Of a stretch of 64,000 bases of DNA, positions 43,947 to 51,520 are shown piece by piece. The DNA comes from CAYLUN01 sp964386865 (GTDB lineage Bacteria; Verrucomicrobiota; Kiritimatiellia; RFP12; UBA1067): contig CAYLUN010000002.1 of assembly GCA_964386865.1 (NCBI GenBank), forward strand, positions 1 through 64,000. The letters are read 5' to 3'. Every line of letters starts with the position of its first letter. Position 1 is the stretch's first letter. The position numbers and the translations under genes are program-made. Under the pieces are notes generated by a model. The model was not told the DNA's origin, did not search any database, and saw nothing but the letters and a program-made list of their open reading frames with translations.

Positions 43947-45613
43947 AAAGGTTGATCGAAAACAGAATGAAAAGTGTCTTGCTGTGCAGTTGCATGGTGC
44001 TGGGCGCGCGCTCTGTTTCAGGTGCCGTTCCGAGCGACGAGCATGGCTTGGCCCTGGATGCCCCGCTTCGCGCCCGCGCGTTGCAGGAGACCGCCGCGCC
44101 CGTGCGCCCGGGCCTGCCGGGCGAACAGCCGTTTTGGAACGAGAAAGCGGTGCAGTTCCTCTACGCGCCCGCCTTTGACTTCAAGGAGATCGCGGGCGCC
44201 ACGGCGTATAGCTTCTCGGTTGCGCCTGCCCAAGGCGCCGCGCTCACGTTCACCGCCGAGAAGCCGTGGGCGCCGCTCTCGCCGGTCTGGGCCAGCGTCG
44301 CGCCAGGCAAGGCCACACTGACGGTCACGGGTTTGGACGCTCAAGGCGCGGCTGTGGGCGCGCCGCTGGCGCGAACGTTTCACCGCGCGGCTGTGATCGC
44401 GGAGGCGTATCCTGCGCCTGCGATGTCGTGGCGCGCGAGCGCTCGGGCCGCCTTGGACGCGCTCGTCCATTCGCCCGACCTGCGCTGCTGGTTCACCACC
44501 GGCGAGCCGGAGCCGCCGTTCCACCTCTACCGCTATCCCTCGAAGATCGCCGGCGGCGCGGCCGCCGCGCTGGCCACCTATGCGGCGCAGAAGCCGGCGC
44601 CGGCGGACGCGGCCGAGGCGCTGAAGGCGGCGCGCCGCGCCGCGGATTACGTGCTCGCGCTGAGCGAGCCGAAGGACTCCGCGTGGGCCTTCCATCCGCC
44701 CACGTATCACCCGACGCTTTATCAGGGCCGCCTCAAGGGCCACATGGCGGCGGGGCGCTACATGACGCTCTGCGGAGCGGAGACCGGCCAGTACTACCTG
44801 GATGTCTACGCTGCAACGAAGGGCGCGGCATATCGCGACGCGGCCTTGCGGATTGCGGAGACGTACGCCAAGCAGCAGTTGCCGGAGGGCAGCTGGCTGC
44901 AGTTCGTCACGGCGAAGGACGGAAAACCCGTGACTGACAATGTGCTCATCCCGACGATCGTCATCAGCTTCTTGGACCGGCTCGAGCAGGTGACCGGCGA
45001 CCGCCGCTTCGACGCCATGCGTGCGAAAGCCGTCGCGTGGATTGAGAAAAACCCCGTGCGGACGTGGAACTGGCAGGGCCAGTTCGAGGACGTGAAGCCG
45101 CTGCCGCCTTATCAGAACCTGACCAAGCACGACGCCTGCGAATTCGCCCTTCATCTGTTCCAGACGGCGGCGCGGGAGGGGGGGCAGCGCGCGCTCGCGC
45201 TCGACCTGCTGCGCTTTTCCGAGGATCAGTTCGTCATGTGGGCGCAGCCGCCGGCGGACTCGCCGACGCGGCAGAATCCCGACGGGCAGGCCGGCGCGAA
45301 ATCGGCGCGCTGGCTTCTGCCCTGCGTGGTGGAGCAATACCGCTGCTACGCGCCGGTGAGCGCCAGTTCCGCCAAGCTGATCCGCACCTACCTGGCCGCC
45401 TACGCCGCGACGCAGGACAGCCTGCACGTGGCGAAAGCCAAAGCGCTCGCCGCGACGCTGACGCGCGCGCAGTCGAACGCGAAGGCGCCCGGCCGCTATC
45501 AAACCTGGCTCATGCAAAACCCGGGCCCGATGTGGATCAACTGCGAGCTCGCCGCGATCCGCGCGATGAACGAGCTGGCTGATGTCGCGGCCGCAGAGGG
45601 GCACGCTCGTTGA
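43943..45613 (+). CDS. Secreted (alpha/alpha)-toroid protein, six-hairpin glycosidase-like
   Basis: 556 residues. The ATG at 43943 overlaps the previous stop by four bases as in other genes of the operon; an ATG at 43967 is an alternative. Signal peptide ends near SVSGA. A small beta domain (about 40-150: ATAYSFSVAP, WASVAPGKATLTVTGLD) precedes a long helical region with repeated A-A-x-x-A-D-Y-x-L-A-L and Y-x-A patterns typical of (alpha/alpha)6 toroids. Motifs of a single GH or PL family were not recognised. It is the last gene of the operon, so a lyase, hydrolase or epimerase acting on the same glycan is likely. Confidence 0.65.
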   Translation: MKRLIENRMKSVLLCSCMVLGARSVSGAVPSDEHGLALDAPLRARALQETAAPVRPGLPGEQPFWNEKAVQFLYAPAFDFKEIAGATAYSFSVAPAQGAALTFTAEKPWAPLSPVWASVAPGKATLTVTGLDAQGAAVGAPLARTFHRAAVIAEAYPAPAMSWRASARAALDALVHSPDLRCWFTTGEPEPPFHLYRYPSKIAGGAAAALATYAAQKPAPADAAEALKAARRAADYVLALSEPKDSAWAFHPPTYHPTLYQGRLKGHMAAGRYMTLCGAETGQYYLDVYAATKGAAYRDAALRIAETYAKQQLPEGSWLQFVTAKDGKPVTDNVLIPTIVISFLDRLEQVTGDRRFDAMRAKAVAWIEKNPVRTWNWQGQFEDVKPLPPYQNLTKHDACEFALHLFQTAAREGGQRALALDLLRFSEDQFVMWAQPPADSPTRQNPDGQAGAKSARWLLPCVVEQYRCYAPVSASSAKLIRTYLAAYAATQDSLHVAKAKALAATLTRAQSNAKAPGRYQTWLMQNPGPMWINCELAAIRAMNELADVAAAEGHAR

Positions 45614-45674
45614 TGGTTCGTCAATGAGTGGCGCAGGTGGCGGAGTGGAGCAAGGGGCGTATCGCGACAAACGG

Positions 45675-45717
45675 ATTCCGCTGAAGAAGTCGGCGTCCGG
45701 CGGTGAATCGAACGGAA
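45675..45717 (+). repeat. REP-like element, copy A
   Basis: It shares the core CCGCTGAAGAAGTCGGCGT with the copies at 45751-45793 (inverted), 46151-46190 and 49776-49817. It is closest to copy D over 43 bases. It lies 61 bases after the stop codon of the toroid gene. Confidence 0.55.
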
Positions 45718-45750
45718 TGCCCTTACGGGCACAAACGGGTGCGAAGCGTT

Positions 45751-45793
45751 CGTAGTGGCGCCGTCAGGCGCTTCACGCCGACTTTTTCAGCGC
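45751..45793 (-). repeat. REP-like element, copy B (inverted)
   Basis: On the minus strand it reads CGCTGAAAAAGTCGGCGTG and continues into a GCGCC-TGAC-GGCGC hairpin and CACTAC. It matches copy C in inverted orientation at about 32 of 37 positions, so B and C bracket the 45794-46150 segment. Confidence 0.65.
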
Positions 45794-45925
45794 AACCGAC
45801 ATTCGACACAAGGGGTTGAGATTCGGGGTAGGCGTTGGTATGGCAGTGGCATTGCAAGACAACTGAGGCATCATTTTGCTGGCGGGTGGTACCCCATCAC
45901 GGCGCGGAGTATGGTGCGGTTGACC

Positions 45926-46009
45926 GTACGGCGGGCGCTACGAGCCCGTCGAGCGTCAGGCCGGACGGCGGAGTCGCGTGTTTCGGCCGTCTCGTAGCGA
46001 CGGCCGTAC
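45926..46009. repeat. Imperfect inverted repeat inside the intergenic block
   Basis: Arms 45926-45944 and 45991-46009 are complementary at about 16 of 19 positions (GTACGGC...GCTACGAG) with a 46-base loop. It is nested between REP-like copies B and C. Confidence 0.5.
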
Positions 46010-46150
46010 CATCGCAAGCCCCGACGAATTGTGGGACAACGCGTAAGAGGCGGCTCGGCGCAGCCTCGCCCTCCACGTGCCGGGCGGGGATGAACGAGGG
46101 GTTACTCGAACTCTGAACGCCGAACATCGCACGCCGAACGTTGAAGGTAT

Positions 46151-46190
46151 GGACAAGTCGGCGTCAGGCGCGTGACGGCGCCATTACGAT
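46151..46190 (+). repeat. REP-like element, copy C
   Basis: It reads ACAAGTCGGCGTCAGGCGCG and then TGACGGCGCCATTACGAT. It is the inverted partner of copy B, about 400 bases apart, just upstream of the GH2 promoter. Confidence 0.65.
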
Positions 46191-46230
46191 TGCTTTGCAC
46201 CCGCTTGCGCCCGTGAGGTTCGTTAGGGAT

Positions 46231-46259
46231 TTGCCTGAACAACAGAAGGGTGCTAGAAT
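46231..46259 (+). promoter_or_regulatory. Putative extended -10 promoter of the GH2/sialidase unit
   Basis: TTGCCT (46231-46236), 17 bases ending in TGC, then TAGAAT (46254-46259). It lies 65 bases before the GH2 start and marks a second transcription unit of the glycan locus. Confidence 0.55.
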
Positions 46260-46323
46260 TCACTCCTATAAGTCCGGTTGTTTAAGCGAGTGGCGCGAGT
46301 GTTCGCGCAGGAAAAGGAGACGT

Positions 46324-48585
46324 ATGCGGTTTCAATTCGCACGCGCAGTAGTCGGTGTGGCGCTGGCCACAATCCCCTCAATCCTGGCGGCCCAGGACGT
46401 CGTTGACCAGTGGCGGTACACGCTCAAGCAGCCGGAGGGGGCGTGGCAGGCTCCGGAGTTCGCTGACGCGAGCTGGAAGGCGGGCCCCGGCGGGTTCGGC
46501 ACGGCGGGAACGCCGAACGCGCGGGTCGGCACCGACTGGAAGACCCAGGACATCTGGCTGCGCAAGCGCTTCACCCTGACGCGCGACCTGCAGAAGCCGG
46601 CGCTGCTGGTCTACCACGACGAGGACGCGGAACTGTTCCTCAACGGCCAGCCGGTGCTGTCGCTGAAAGGCTACATCACCGAATACAAGGTCTTTCCGCT
46701 CAAGGAGGAGCAGCGTGCGCTTCTCAAGCGTGGGGAGAACGTGCTGGCCGTGCACTGCAGGCAGGTGGCGGGCGGGCAGTTCATTGACGCGCACGTGGTT
46801 GAGGCCGACGCCGTGCCCGCGCTTCCACAGCCGGAGCGGAAGCCGTTTATCAGCGAGCTGTGCACGCCGTGGGGCGAGACGGTCACCGACCAGAACGCGT
46901 GGTCGGGGTATCCCCGCCCCCTGCTGCGGCGGGACGCGTGGCAGAACCTGAACGGTTCCTGGGAGTACGCCGTCACGCCTGTGGAGCAGAAGGAGCCTCC
47001 GAGCCAGTGGCAGGGGCGCATCCGGGTGCCGTTCTGCCTTGAGTCGAAGTTGGGCGGCGTGCGGAAGATGCTGCAGAGCGGGCAGGCGCTCTGGTACCGG
47101 CGGGCCTTCGACGTCAAGCCTGCCGAAAGGACGCTGCTGAACTTCGAAGCGGTGGACTACCGCTGCCGGGTGCTGGTGAATGGCAAGCCGGTCGGCGAAC
47201 ACCGGGGGGGCAACACGCCGTTCACCTTCGACATCACGGCCGCGGTCCGGGCGGGCGCGAACGAGGTGCTGGTCCGCGTGGAGGACGAGCAGGAGGGCTT
47301 CCAGCTGCACGGCAAGCAGACGCTGAACCCGCGGGGCATCTGGTACACCCAAGTCTCCGGCATCTGGCAGACGGTGTGGCTGGAGCAAGTCGGGGCGAGC
47401 TACATCAAGGATCTGGTGATCCGGACCGACGCCGCCTCCGGCACGGTCAAGGTGACCGCCGCGGCGGAGGGCGGCGCCGCCGCGGTCGCGCTGCGGGTCA
47501 AGGACGGCGACCGGCAGGTGGCCCAGGCTTCGGGATCCGCCGGCAAGGAGGTGTCTGCGGCCGTTGCGGGCGCCAAGCTCTGGTCGCCTTCTTCGCCGCA
47601 CCTCTACGCGCTCGAGCTGGACCTGCTGGACGGCGCCGGGCGGGTGGTGGACACGGTTCGCTCGTACGCCGGCATCCGGACGGTCGGAAAGGTGAAGGAC
47701 GCGCAGGGCCACCTGCGGTTCACGCTGAACGGCGAGGTGCTCTTTCACTGGGGGCCGCTGGACCAAGGGTGGTGGCCCGACGGGCTGCTGACCCCGCCCT
47801 CCGAGGAGGCGGTCGCCTTTGAGATCGGCTGGCTGAAGCGCGCCGGGTTCAACATGATCCGCAAGCACATCAAGGTCGAGCCGCGCCTGTACTACTACCA
47901 CTGCGACCGCCTGGGCATGATGGTGTGGCAGGATCACGTGAGCGGCGGCAAGGGGCCGCCCTGGACCTTCCTCAAGCCGGATCCCAAGGACGCGGAGTGG
48001 CCCGCCGAGCACCACGAGCAGTTCATGGTGGAGCTGGGCCGCATGATCGACAACCTGGAGAGCCATCCCTCGATCGTGTGCTGGGTGCCGTTCAACGAGG
48101 CGTGGGGGCAGCACAAGACCGTCGAGGTCGGCGAGTGGGTCGTGCGGCGTGACCCCACCCGGCTGGTGAATATCGCCAGCGGCGGCAACTTCTGGCCGGT
48201 GGGCGACATCGCGGACGCCCATCAGTATCCGCATCCGGGCTTTCCGTTCGCGCTGGGAACGGGCGGGAGGTTCGACGGATTCGTCAAAGTCGTCGGGGAG
48301 TTCGGCGGGCACGGCTATCCGGTCAAGGGGCACCTGTGGGACGCCGAGCGGGACAACTGGGGCTATGGGGGGCTGCCGAAGAGCGAGGCGGAGTATAAGG
48401 AGCGCTTCGCCACGTCGATTCGGACGCTGAGCGAGCTGCGGGCTCAGGGGATTGCCGGCGCCGTCTACACCCAGACCACCGACGTGGAAGGCGAGATCAA
48501 CGGGCTGATGACGTACGACCGCAAGGTCAGTAAGATTCCGCCCGAAGAGCTGGCCGAGATCACCGGCGTGCTGCTAAGGAACTAG
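46324..48585 (+). CDS. Secreted GH2-family glycoside hydrolase
   Basis: 753 residues from ATG 46324 with AAGGAG four bases upstream and a signal peptide (ARAVVGVALATIPSILAAQ). Residues about 25-165 are an extra N-terminal jelly roll (LLVYHDEDAELFLNGQPV); about 180-340 the GH2 sugar-binding domain (WYRRAFDVKP, RGGNTPFTFD); then the Ig-like domain; and from about 480 the TIM barrel. The acid/base is Glu592 in PFNEAWGQ and the nucleophile Glu659 in VVGEFGGHG. YTQTTDVEGEINGLMTYDRK is the usual late GH2 motif. Specificity (beta-galactosidase, beta-glucuronidase or other) cannot be decided. The sialidase-like gene follows after two bases. Confidence 0.93.
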   Translation: MRFQFARAVVGVALATIPSILAAQDVVDQWRYTLKQPEGAWQAPEFADASWKAGPGGFGTAGTPNARVGTDWKTQDIWLRKRFTLTRDLQKPALLVYHDEDAELFLNGQPVLSLKGYITEYKVFPLKEEQRALLKRGENVLAVHCRQVAGGQFIDAHVVEADAVPALPQPERKPFISELCTPWGETVTDQNAWSGYPRPLLRRDAWQNLNGSWEYAVTPVEQKEPPSQWQGRIRVPFCLESKLGGVRKMLQSGQALWYRRAFDVKPAERTLLNFEAVDYRCRVLVNGKPVGEHRGGNTPFTFDITAAVRAGANEVLVRVEDEQEGFQLHGKQTLNPRGIWYTQVSGIWQTVWLEQVGASYIKDLVIRTDAASGTVKVTAAAEGGAAAVALRVKDGDRQVAQASGSAGKEVSAAVAGAKLWSPSSPHLYALELDLLDGAGRVVDTVRSYAGIRTVGKVKDAQGHLRFTLNGEVLFHWGPLDQGWWPDGLLTPPSEEAVAFEIGWLKRAGFNMIRKHIKVEPRLYYYHCDRLGMMVWQDHVSGGKGPPWTFLKPDPKDAEWPAEHHEQFMVELGRMIDNLESHPSIVCWVPFNEAWGQHKTVEVGEWVVRRDPTRLVNIASGGNFWPVGDIADAHQYPHPGFPFALGTGGRFDGFVKVVGEFGGHGYPVKGHLWDAERDNWGYGGLPKSEAEYKERFATSIRTLSELRAQGIAGAVYTQTTDVEGEINGLMTYDRKVSKIPPEELAEITGVLLRN

Positions 48586-48587
48586 CG

Positions 48588-49763
48588 ATGAGAACGAGAA
48601 CGGGATGGATGTGTGCGGCGGCCCTGCTGCCGCTGTCCGGCGTGTGCGGGTCCGATTTCGCGACCTCCGCCAAGCTGGAGGAGTTTTTGGGCGAGCCGGC
48701 CTTCGCGCCGATGCAGGCGCTCTGGACCGGGCGGGGCGGGTGGGGCGGCGTCGTCGCGGCGCGGGACGGCACGCTGGTGGTGTTTCAGTCGCCGGGCGGC
48801 GGCGAGTGCCGCCGCAGCCGCGACGGCGGCCGCACGTGGGACCCCGCGGTCATGATCGCGCCGGACGCCAAGGGCGGCAACGCGCTCGTGGACGAGACCA
48901 ACGGCGATCTGCTGTACATCAATCCCGGAGAAGGCTGGCTGTACCGGAGCCGCGACAGCGGGGCCACCTGGGCGCGGGAGAGCTGCGAGGCGCGGCCCGA
49001 CGGCTTCGGGCTGGTTCCCAAGCGCGAGGGCGTGTCGGCCATGCAGGCGGGCATCACGCTCGCGTTCGGCAAGCACAAGGGGCGGCTGCTGACGCCGGCC
49101 CGCATCATGGGGCCAAAGAACTCGAACGACGTGCCGTGGCGGCCCTACCACTACAGCACCGCGCTTTACAGCGACGACGGCGGCAAGGTGTGGCAGACCA
49201 GCAAGCCGTTCCCCGTTTTCGGCACGGGCGAAGCCGCGCTGGCGGAGCTGTCCGACGGCCGCATCCTCTACAACTCGCGCGAGCACATGAGCCCGGGCAA
49301 CCGCTACTTCGCCTGGAGCGAGGACGGCGACCTGTGGGTCGGCGCGGCGCAGAGCGAGCTGCCCGACGGGGTGCGCGGCTCCTCCTACGGCTGCATGGGC
49401 GGGATGATCCGCCTGCCGGTCGGCGGGCGCGACATCCTGCTCTACAGCAACCTCGACACCGACGCGGGCGAGATGCCCAAGCAGGTCGGCGCCTCCACGA
49501 GCAAGGGGCGCGAGAAGGTGACGGTCTGGGCAAGCTTCGACGGGGGCAAGAGCTGGCCGGTGAAGCGGCTGGCGTACGAGGGCCCGAGCGCGTACTCCAA
49601 CCTCGGCGTCGGGCGGAGTGGCACGCCGAGCCAGGGCCGGATCATTCTGGTCTTCGAGGGCGGGCCTGGCGGCTTCTACGAGGCGGTGCAGGTGGTGTGG
49701 TTCAACCTGAGCTGGCTGCTGAACGGGCGGGACCTCGGGCCGCTGCTCGAGGCGGCGCGCTGA
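48588..49763 (+). CDS. Secreted BNR/sialidase-family protein
   Basis: 391 residues. The N-terminal signal segment MRTRTGWMCAAALLPLSGVC is followed by a six-bladed propeller with Asp boxes SRDGGRTWDP, SRDSGATW, SDDGGKVW and SFDGGKSW. The family includes exo-alpha-sialidases (GH33) but also enzymes acting on other acidic sugars and non-catalytic relatives. The three Arg of a sialidase active site were not securely assigned. AAGGA lies seven bases before the ATG, and the gene begins two bases after the GH2 stop. A role on acidic sugars of the same substrate is more likely than on sialic acid itself. Confidence 0.85.
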   Translation: MRTRTGWMCAAALLPLSGVCGSDFATSAKLEEFLGEPAFAPMQALWTGRGGWGGVVAARDGTLVVFQSPGGGECRRSRDGGRTWDPAVMIAPDAKGGNALVDETNGDLLYINPGEGWLYRSRDSGATWARESCEARPDGFGLVPKREGVSAMQAGITLAFGKHKGRLLTPARIMGPKNSNDVPWRPYHYSTALYSDDGGKVWQTSKPFPVFGTGEAALAELSDGRILYNSREHMSPGNRYFAWSEDGDLWVGAAQSELPDGVRGSSYGCMGGMIRLPVGGRDILLYSNLDTDAGEMPKQVGASTSKGREKVTVWASFDGGKSWPVKRLAYEGPSAYSNLGVGRSGTPSQGRIILVFEGGPGGFYEAVQVVWFNLSWLLNGRDLGPLLEAAR

Positions 49764-49775
49764 GCTGGACGGCAG

Positions 49776-49817
49776 AATCCGCTGAAAGAGTCGGCTTTAA
49801 CGATGAACTCAACGGAA
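49776..49817 (+). repeat. REP-like element, copy D
   Basis: AATCCGCTGAAAGAGTCGGC and the next 22 bases match copy A (45675-45717) with one gap. It lies twelve bases after the sialidase-like stop codon. The rest of the 259-base gap to the next sulfatase has no recognised gene; a weak TTGAAT (49966-49971) / CATAGA (49989-49994) pair could be its promoter. Confidence 0.5.
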
Positions 49818-50022
49818 CAGGCGCTGGAACTGATCGAGGAATACCGCGACAGTTGCCCGGACGAGCAGACGCTCGTATCTCCCGTGCTTTGCGCCCAACA
49901 CCCATCAGACGCGCGATATCCGTCACAGACCGACTGCGTTTCGTTCGAAGTCAGACGTAGGTAACTTGAATGTGTGATTGGCAAACCGCATAGAGGCAGG
50001 ATTTGAAAGGCGTGCGTGTGGG

Positions 50023-51444
50023 ATGAGGATGAGGTTGCACAATTTATCCGCCTGGCTGGTGAGCGTTCTGTCGCTGACGGTCGCATTCGGCGCGGCTGCG
50101 GCTCCGGCGGCGGAGCGACCCAATATCGTGCTGGTCCTGATCGACGATATGGGGTGGGGTGACCTCTCTTGTTTTGGGAACGAGGAGGCTAAGACGCCGA
50201 ACATCGACCGGCTGGCGGCGGAGGGGCTGCGCTTCGAACAGTTCTACGTGAACATGCCGATCTGCTCGCCGTCGCGCACGGCGATCTCGACGGGGCAGTA
50301 CCCGCACCGCTGGCGCATCACCTCGTATTTGGACAACCGGGCCAAGAACAGGGAGCGTGGCGTGGCGCAGTGGCTCGACCCGAAGGCGCCGATGCTGGCG
50401 CGGACGCTGAAGGGCGCGGGCTACGCGACGGGGCATTTCGGCAAGTGGCACATGGGCGGCCAGCGCGACGTGGGAGACGCGCCGCTGATCACCGAGTACG
50501 GCTTTGACGAGACGCTGACGAACTTCGAGGGCATGGGGCCGAAGCTGCTGCCGCTGACGCTCAAGCCGGGGCAGAAGGAGCCGGGCAAGATCTGGGCGGA
50601 CGCCGAGCGCCTCGGCGGGCCCTTCACCTGGCGGCTGCGGTCGACCATCACGACGGGCTTCGTCGAGGCGGCTCTGCGGTTCATCGACCGGGCGCAGCGC
50701 GAGAAGAAGCCGTTCTACATCAACCTCTGGCCTGACGACGTTCACGGCCCGTGGTGGCCGCCTACGGACACGTGGGCCGAGGGCAAGCGCGGCATGTACC
50801 TCGCGGTGCTACAAGAGATGGACCGGCAGCTGGGCGCGCTTTTCGACGCGATCCGCGCGAGGCCGGAACTGCGCGCTAATACGCTGATCCTCGTCTGCTC
50901 CGACAACGGGCCCGAGCAGGGCGCCGGCAGCGCGGGGCCGTTCCGGGGCTACAAGGGGATGCTCTACGAGGGCGGCGTCCGCTCGCCGCTGGTGGTGTGG
51001 GGGCCGGGTCTGGTCGCGAAGAAGAAGGCGGGCGAGGTCAACCGCGCGTCGGTGCTGGCGGCGATCGACCTTGCGCCGACGCTGCTGGCGGTGGCGGGCG
51101 TCGAGCCGCCCGCGGGCGTGGCGTACGACGGCGTGGCGCTGAGGGAGACGCTGCTGGGCGAGTCCGAGGCGTCGCGGGGGCGGCCGCTCTTTTTCCGCCG
51201 CCCGCCGGACCGCGGGGCGTTCGCGGGCGAGACGGACCTGCCGGACTTAGCCGTGCGCGAGGGCAAGTGGAAGCTGCTGTGCGAGTACGACGGCTCGCAG
51301 GCGCGCCTCTACGACGTGGAGGCGGACCGCGGCGAGAAGGCCGACCTGGCGGCGCGGGAGCCTGAGACGGCAGCGCGGCTGTCGAAGGCGGCGGTCGAGT
51401 GGAACAGCTCGATGCCGCCCGATCGCGGAACAACTGTGCACTGA
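50023..51444 (+). CDS. Secreted sulfatase (CSPSR site)
   Basis: 473 residues from ATG 50023; an ATG two codons later is an alternative. Signal peptide (LSAWLVSVLSLTVAFGAAA). NIVLVLIDDMGWGDLSCFG, C-S-P-S-R with Cys81, FGKWHMGG and VCSDNGPEQGAGS are arylsulfatase-A-type signatures, and YEGGVRSPLVVWGPG follows. It is a single gene beyond the GH2/sialidase unit and convergent with the sugar operon; the 76-base gap between the two stop codons holds only short inverted repeats (GAAAA-TCGG-TTTTC near 51466-51479), no clear terminator. Confidence 0.94.
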   Translation: MRMRLHNLSAWLVSVLSLTVAFGAAAAPAAERPNIVLVLIDDMGWGDLSCFGNEEAKTPNIDRLAAEGLRFEQFYVNMPICSPSRTAISTGQYPHRWRITSYLDNRAKNRERGVAQWLDPKAPMLARTLKGAGYATGHFGKWHMGGQRDVGDAPLITEYGFDETLTNFEGMGPKLLPLTLKPGQKEPGKIWADAERLGGPFTWRLRSTITTGFVEAALRFIDRAQREKKPFYINLWPDDVHGPWWPPTDTWAEGKRGMYLAVLQEMDRQLGALFDAIRARPELRANTLILVCSDNGPEQGAGSAGPFRGYKGMLYEGGVRSPLVVWGPGLVAKKKAGEVNRASVLAAIDLAPTLLAVAGVEPPAGVAYDGVALRETLLGESEASRGRPLFFRRPPDRGAFAGETDLPDLAVREGKWKLLCEYDGSQARLYDVEADRGEKADLAAREPETAARLSKAAVEWNSSMPPDRGTTVH

Positions 51445-51520
51445 AAGCCTCGCGTAACGCGCAGCAGAAAATCGGTTTTCACGTGTTGCGCGCGGCGGCG
51501 GTCGCTATTCCTGCCCCCCG

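Larger units (their letters stand above)
45614..46230. other. Repeat-rich intergenic region, no gene
   Basis: The gap between the toroid gene and the GH2 gene holds no convincing coding sequence. It contains three copies of a REP-like element (see 45675, 45751, 46151), a second inverted repeat (45926-46009) and a CGAAC-rich stretch at 46112-46141 (GAACGCCGAACATCGCACGC and following). The GH2 promoter begins at 46231. Confidence 0.6.

Noticed and set aside
45835..46156. Small open frames of 66-93 codons in the 45.6-46.3 kb gap
   Set aside because: They consist of inverted-repeat sequence read in several frames, without ribosome sites or domain signals.
51445..51520. Terminator between the converging sulfatase and radical SAM genes
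   Set aside because: Only short stems (CGCG-TAA-CGCG, GAAAA-TCGG-TTTTC) are seen, without a GC-rich stem plus T-run.
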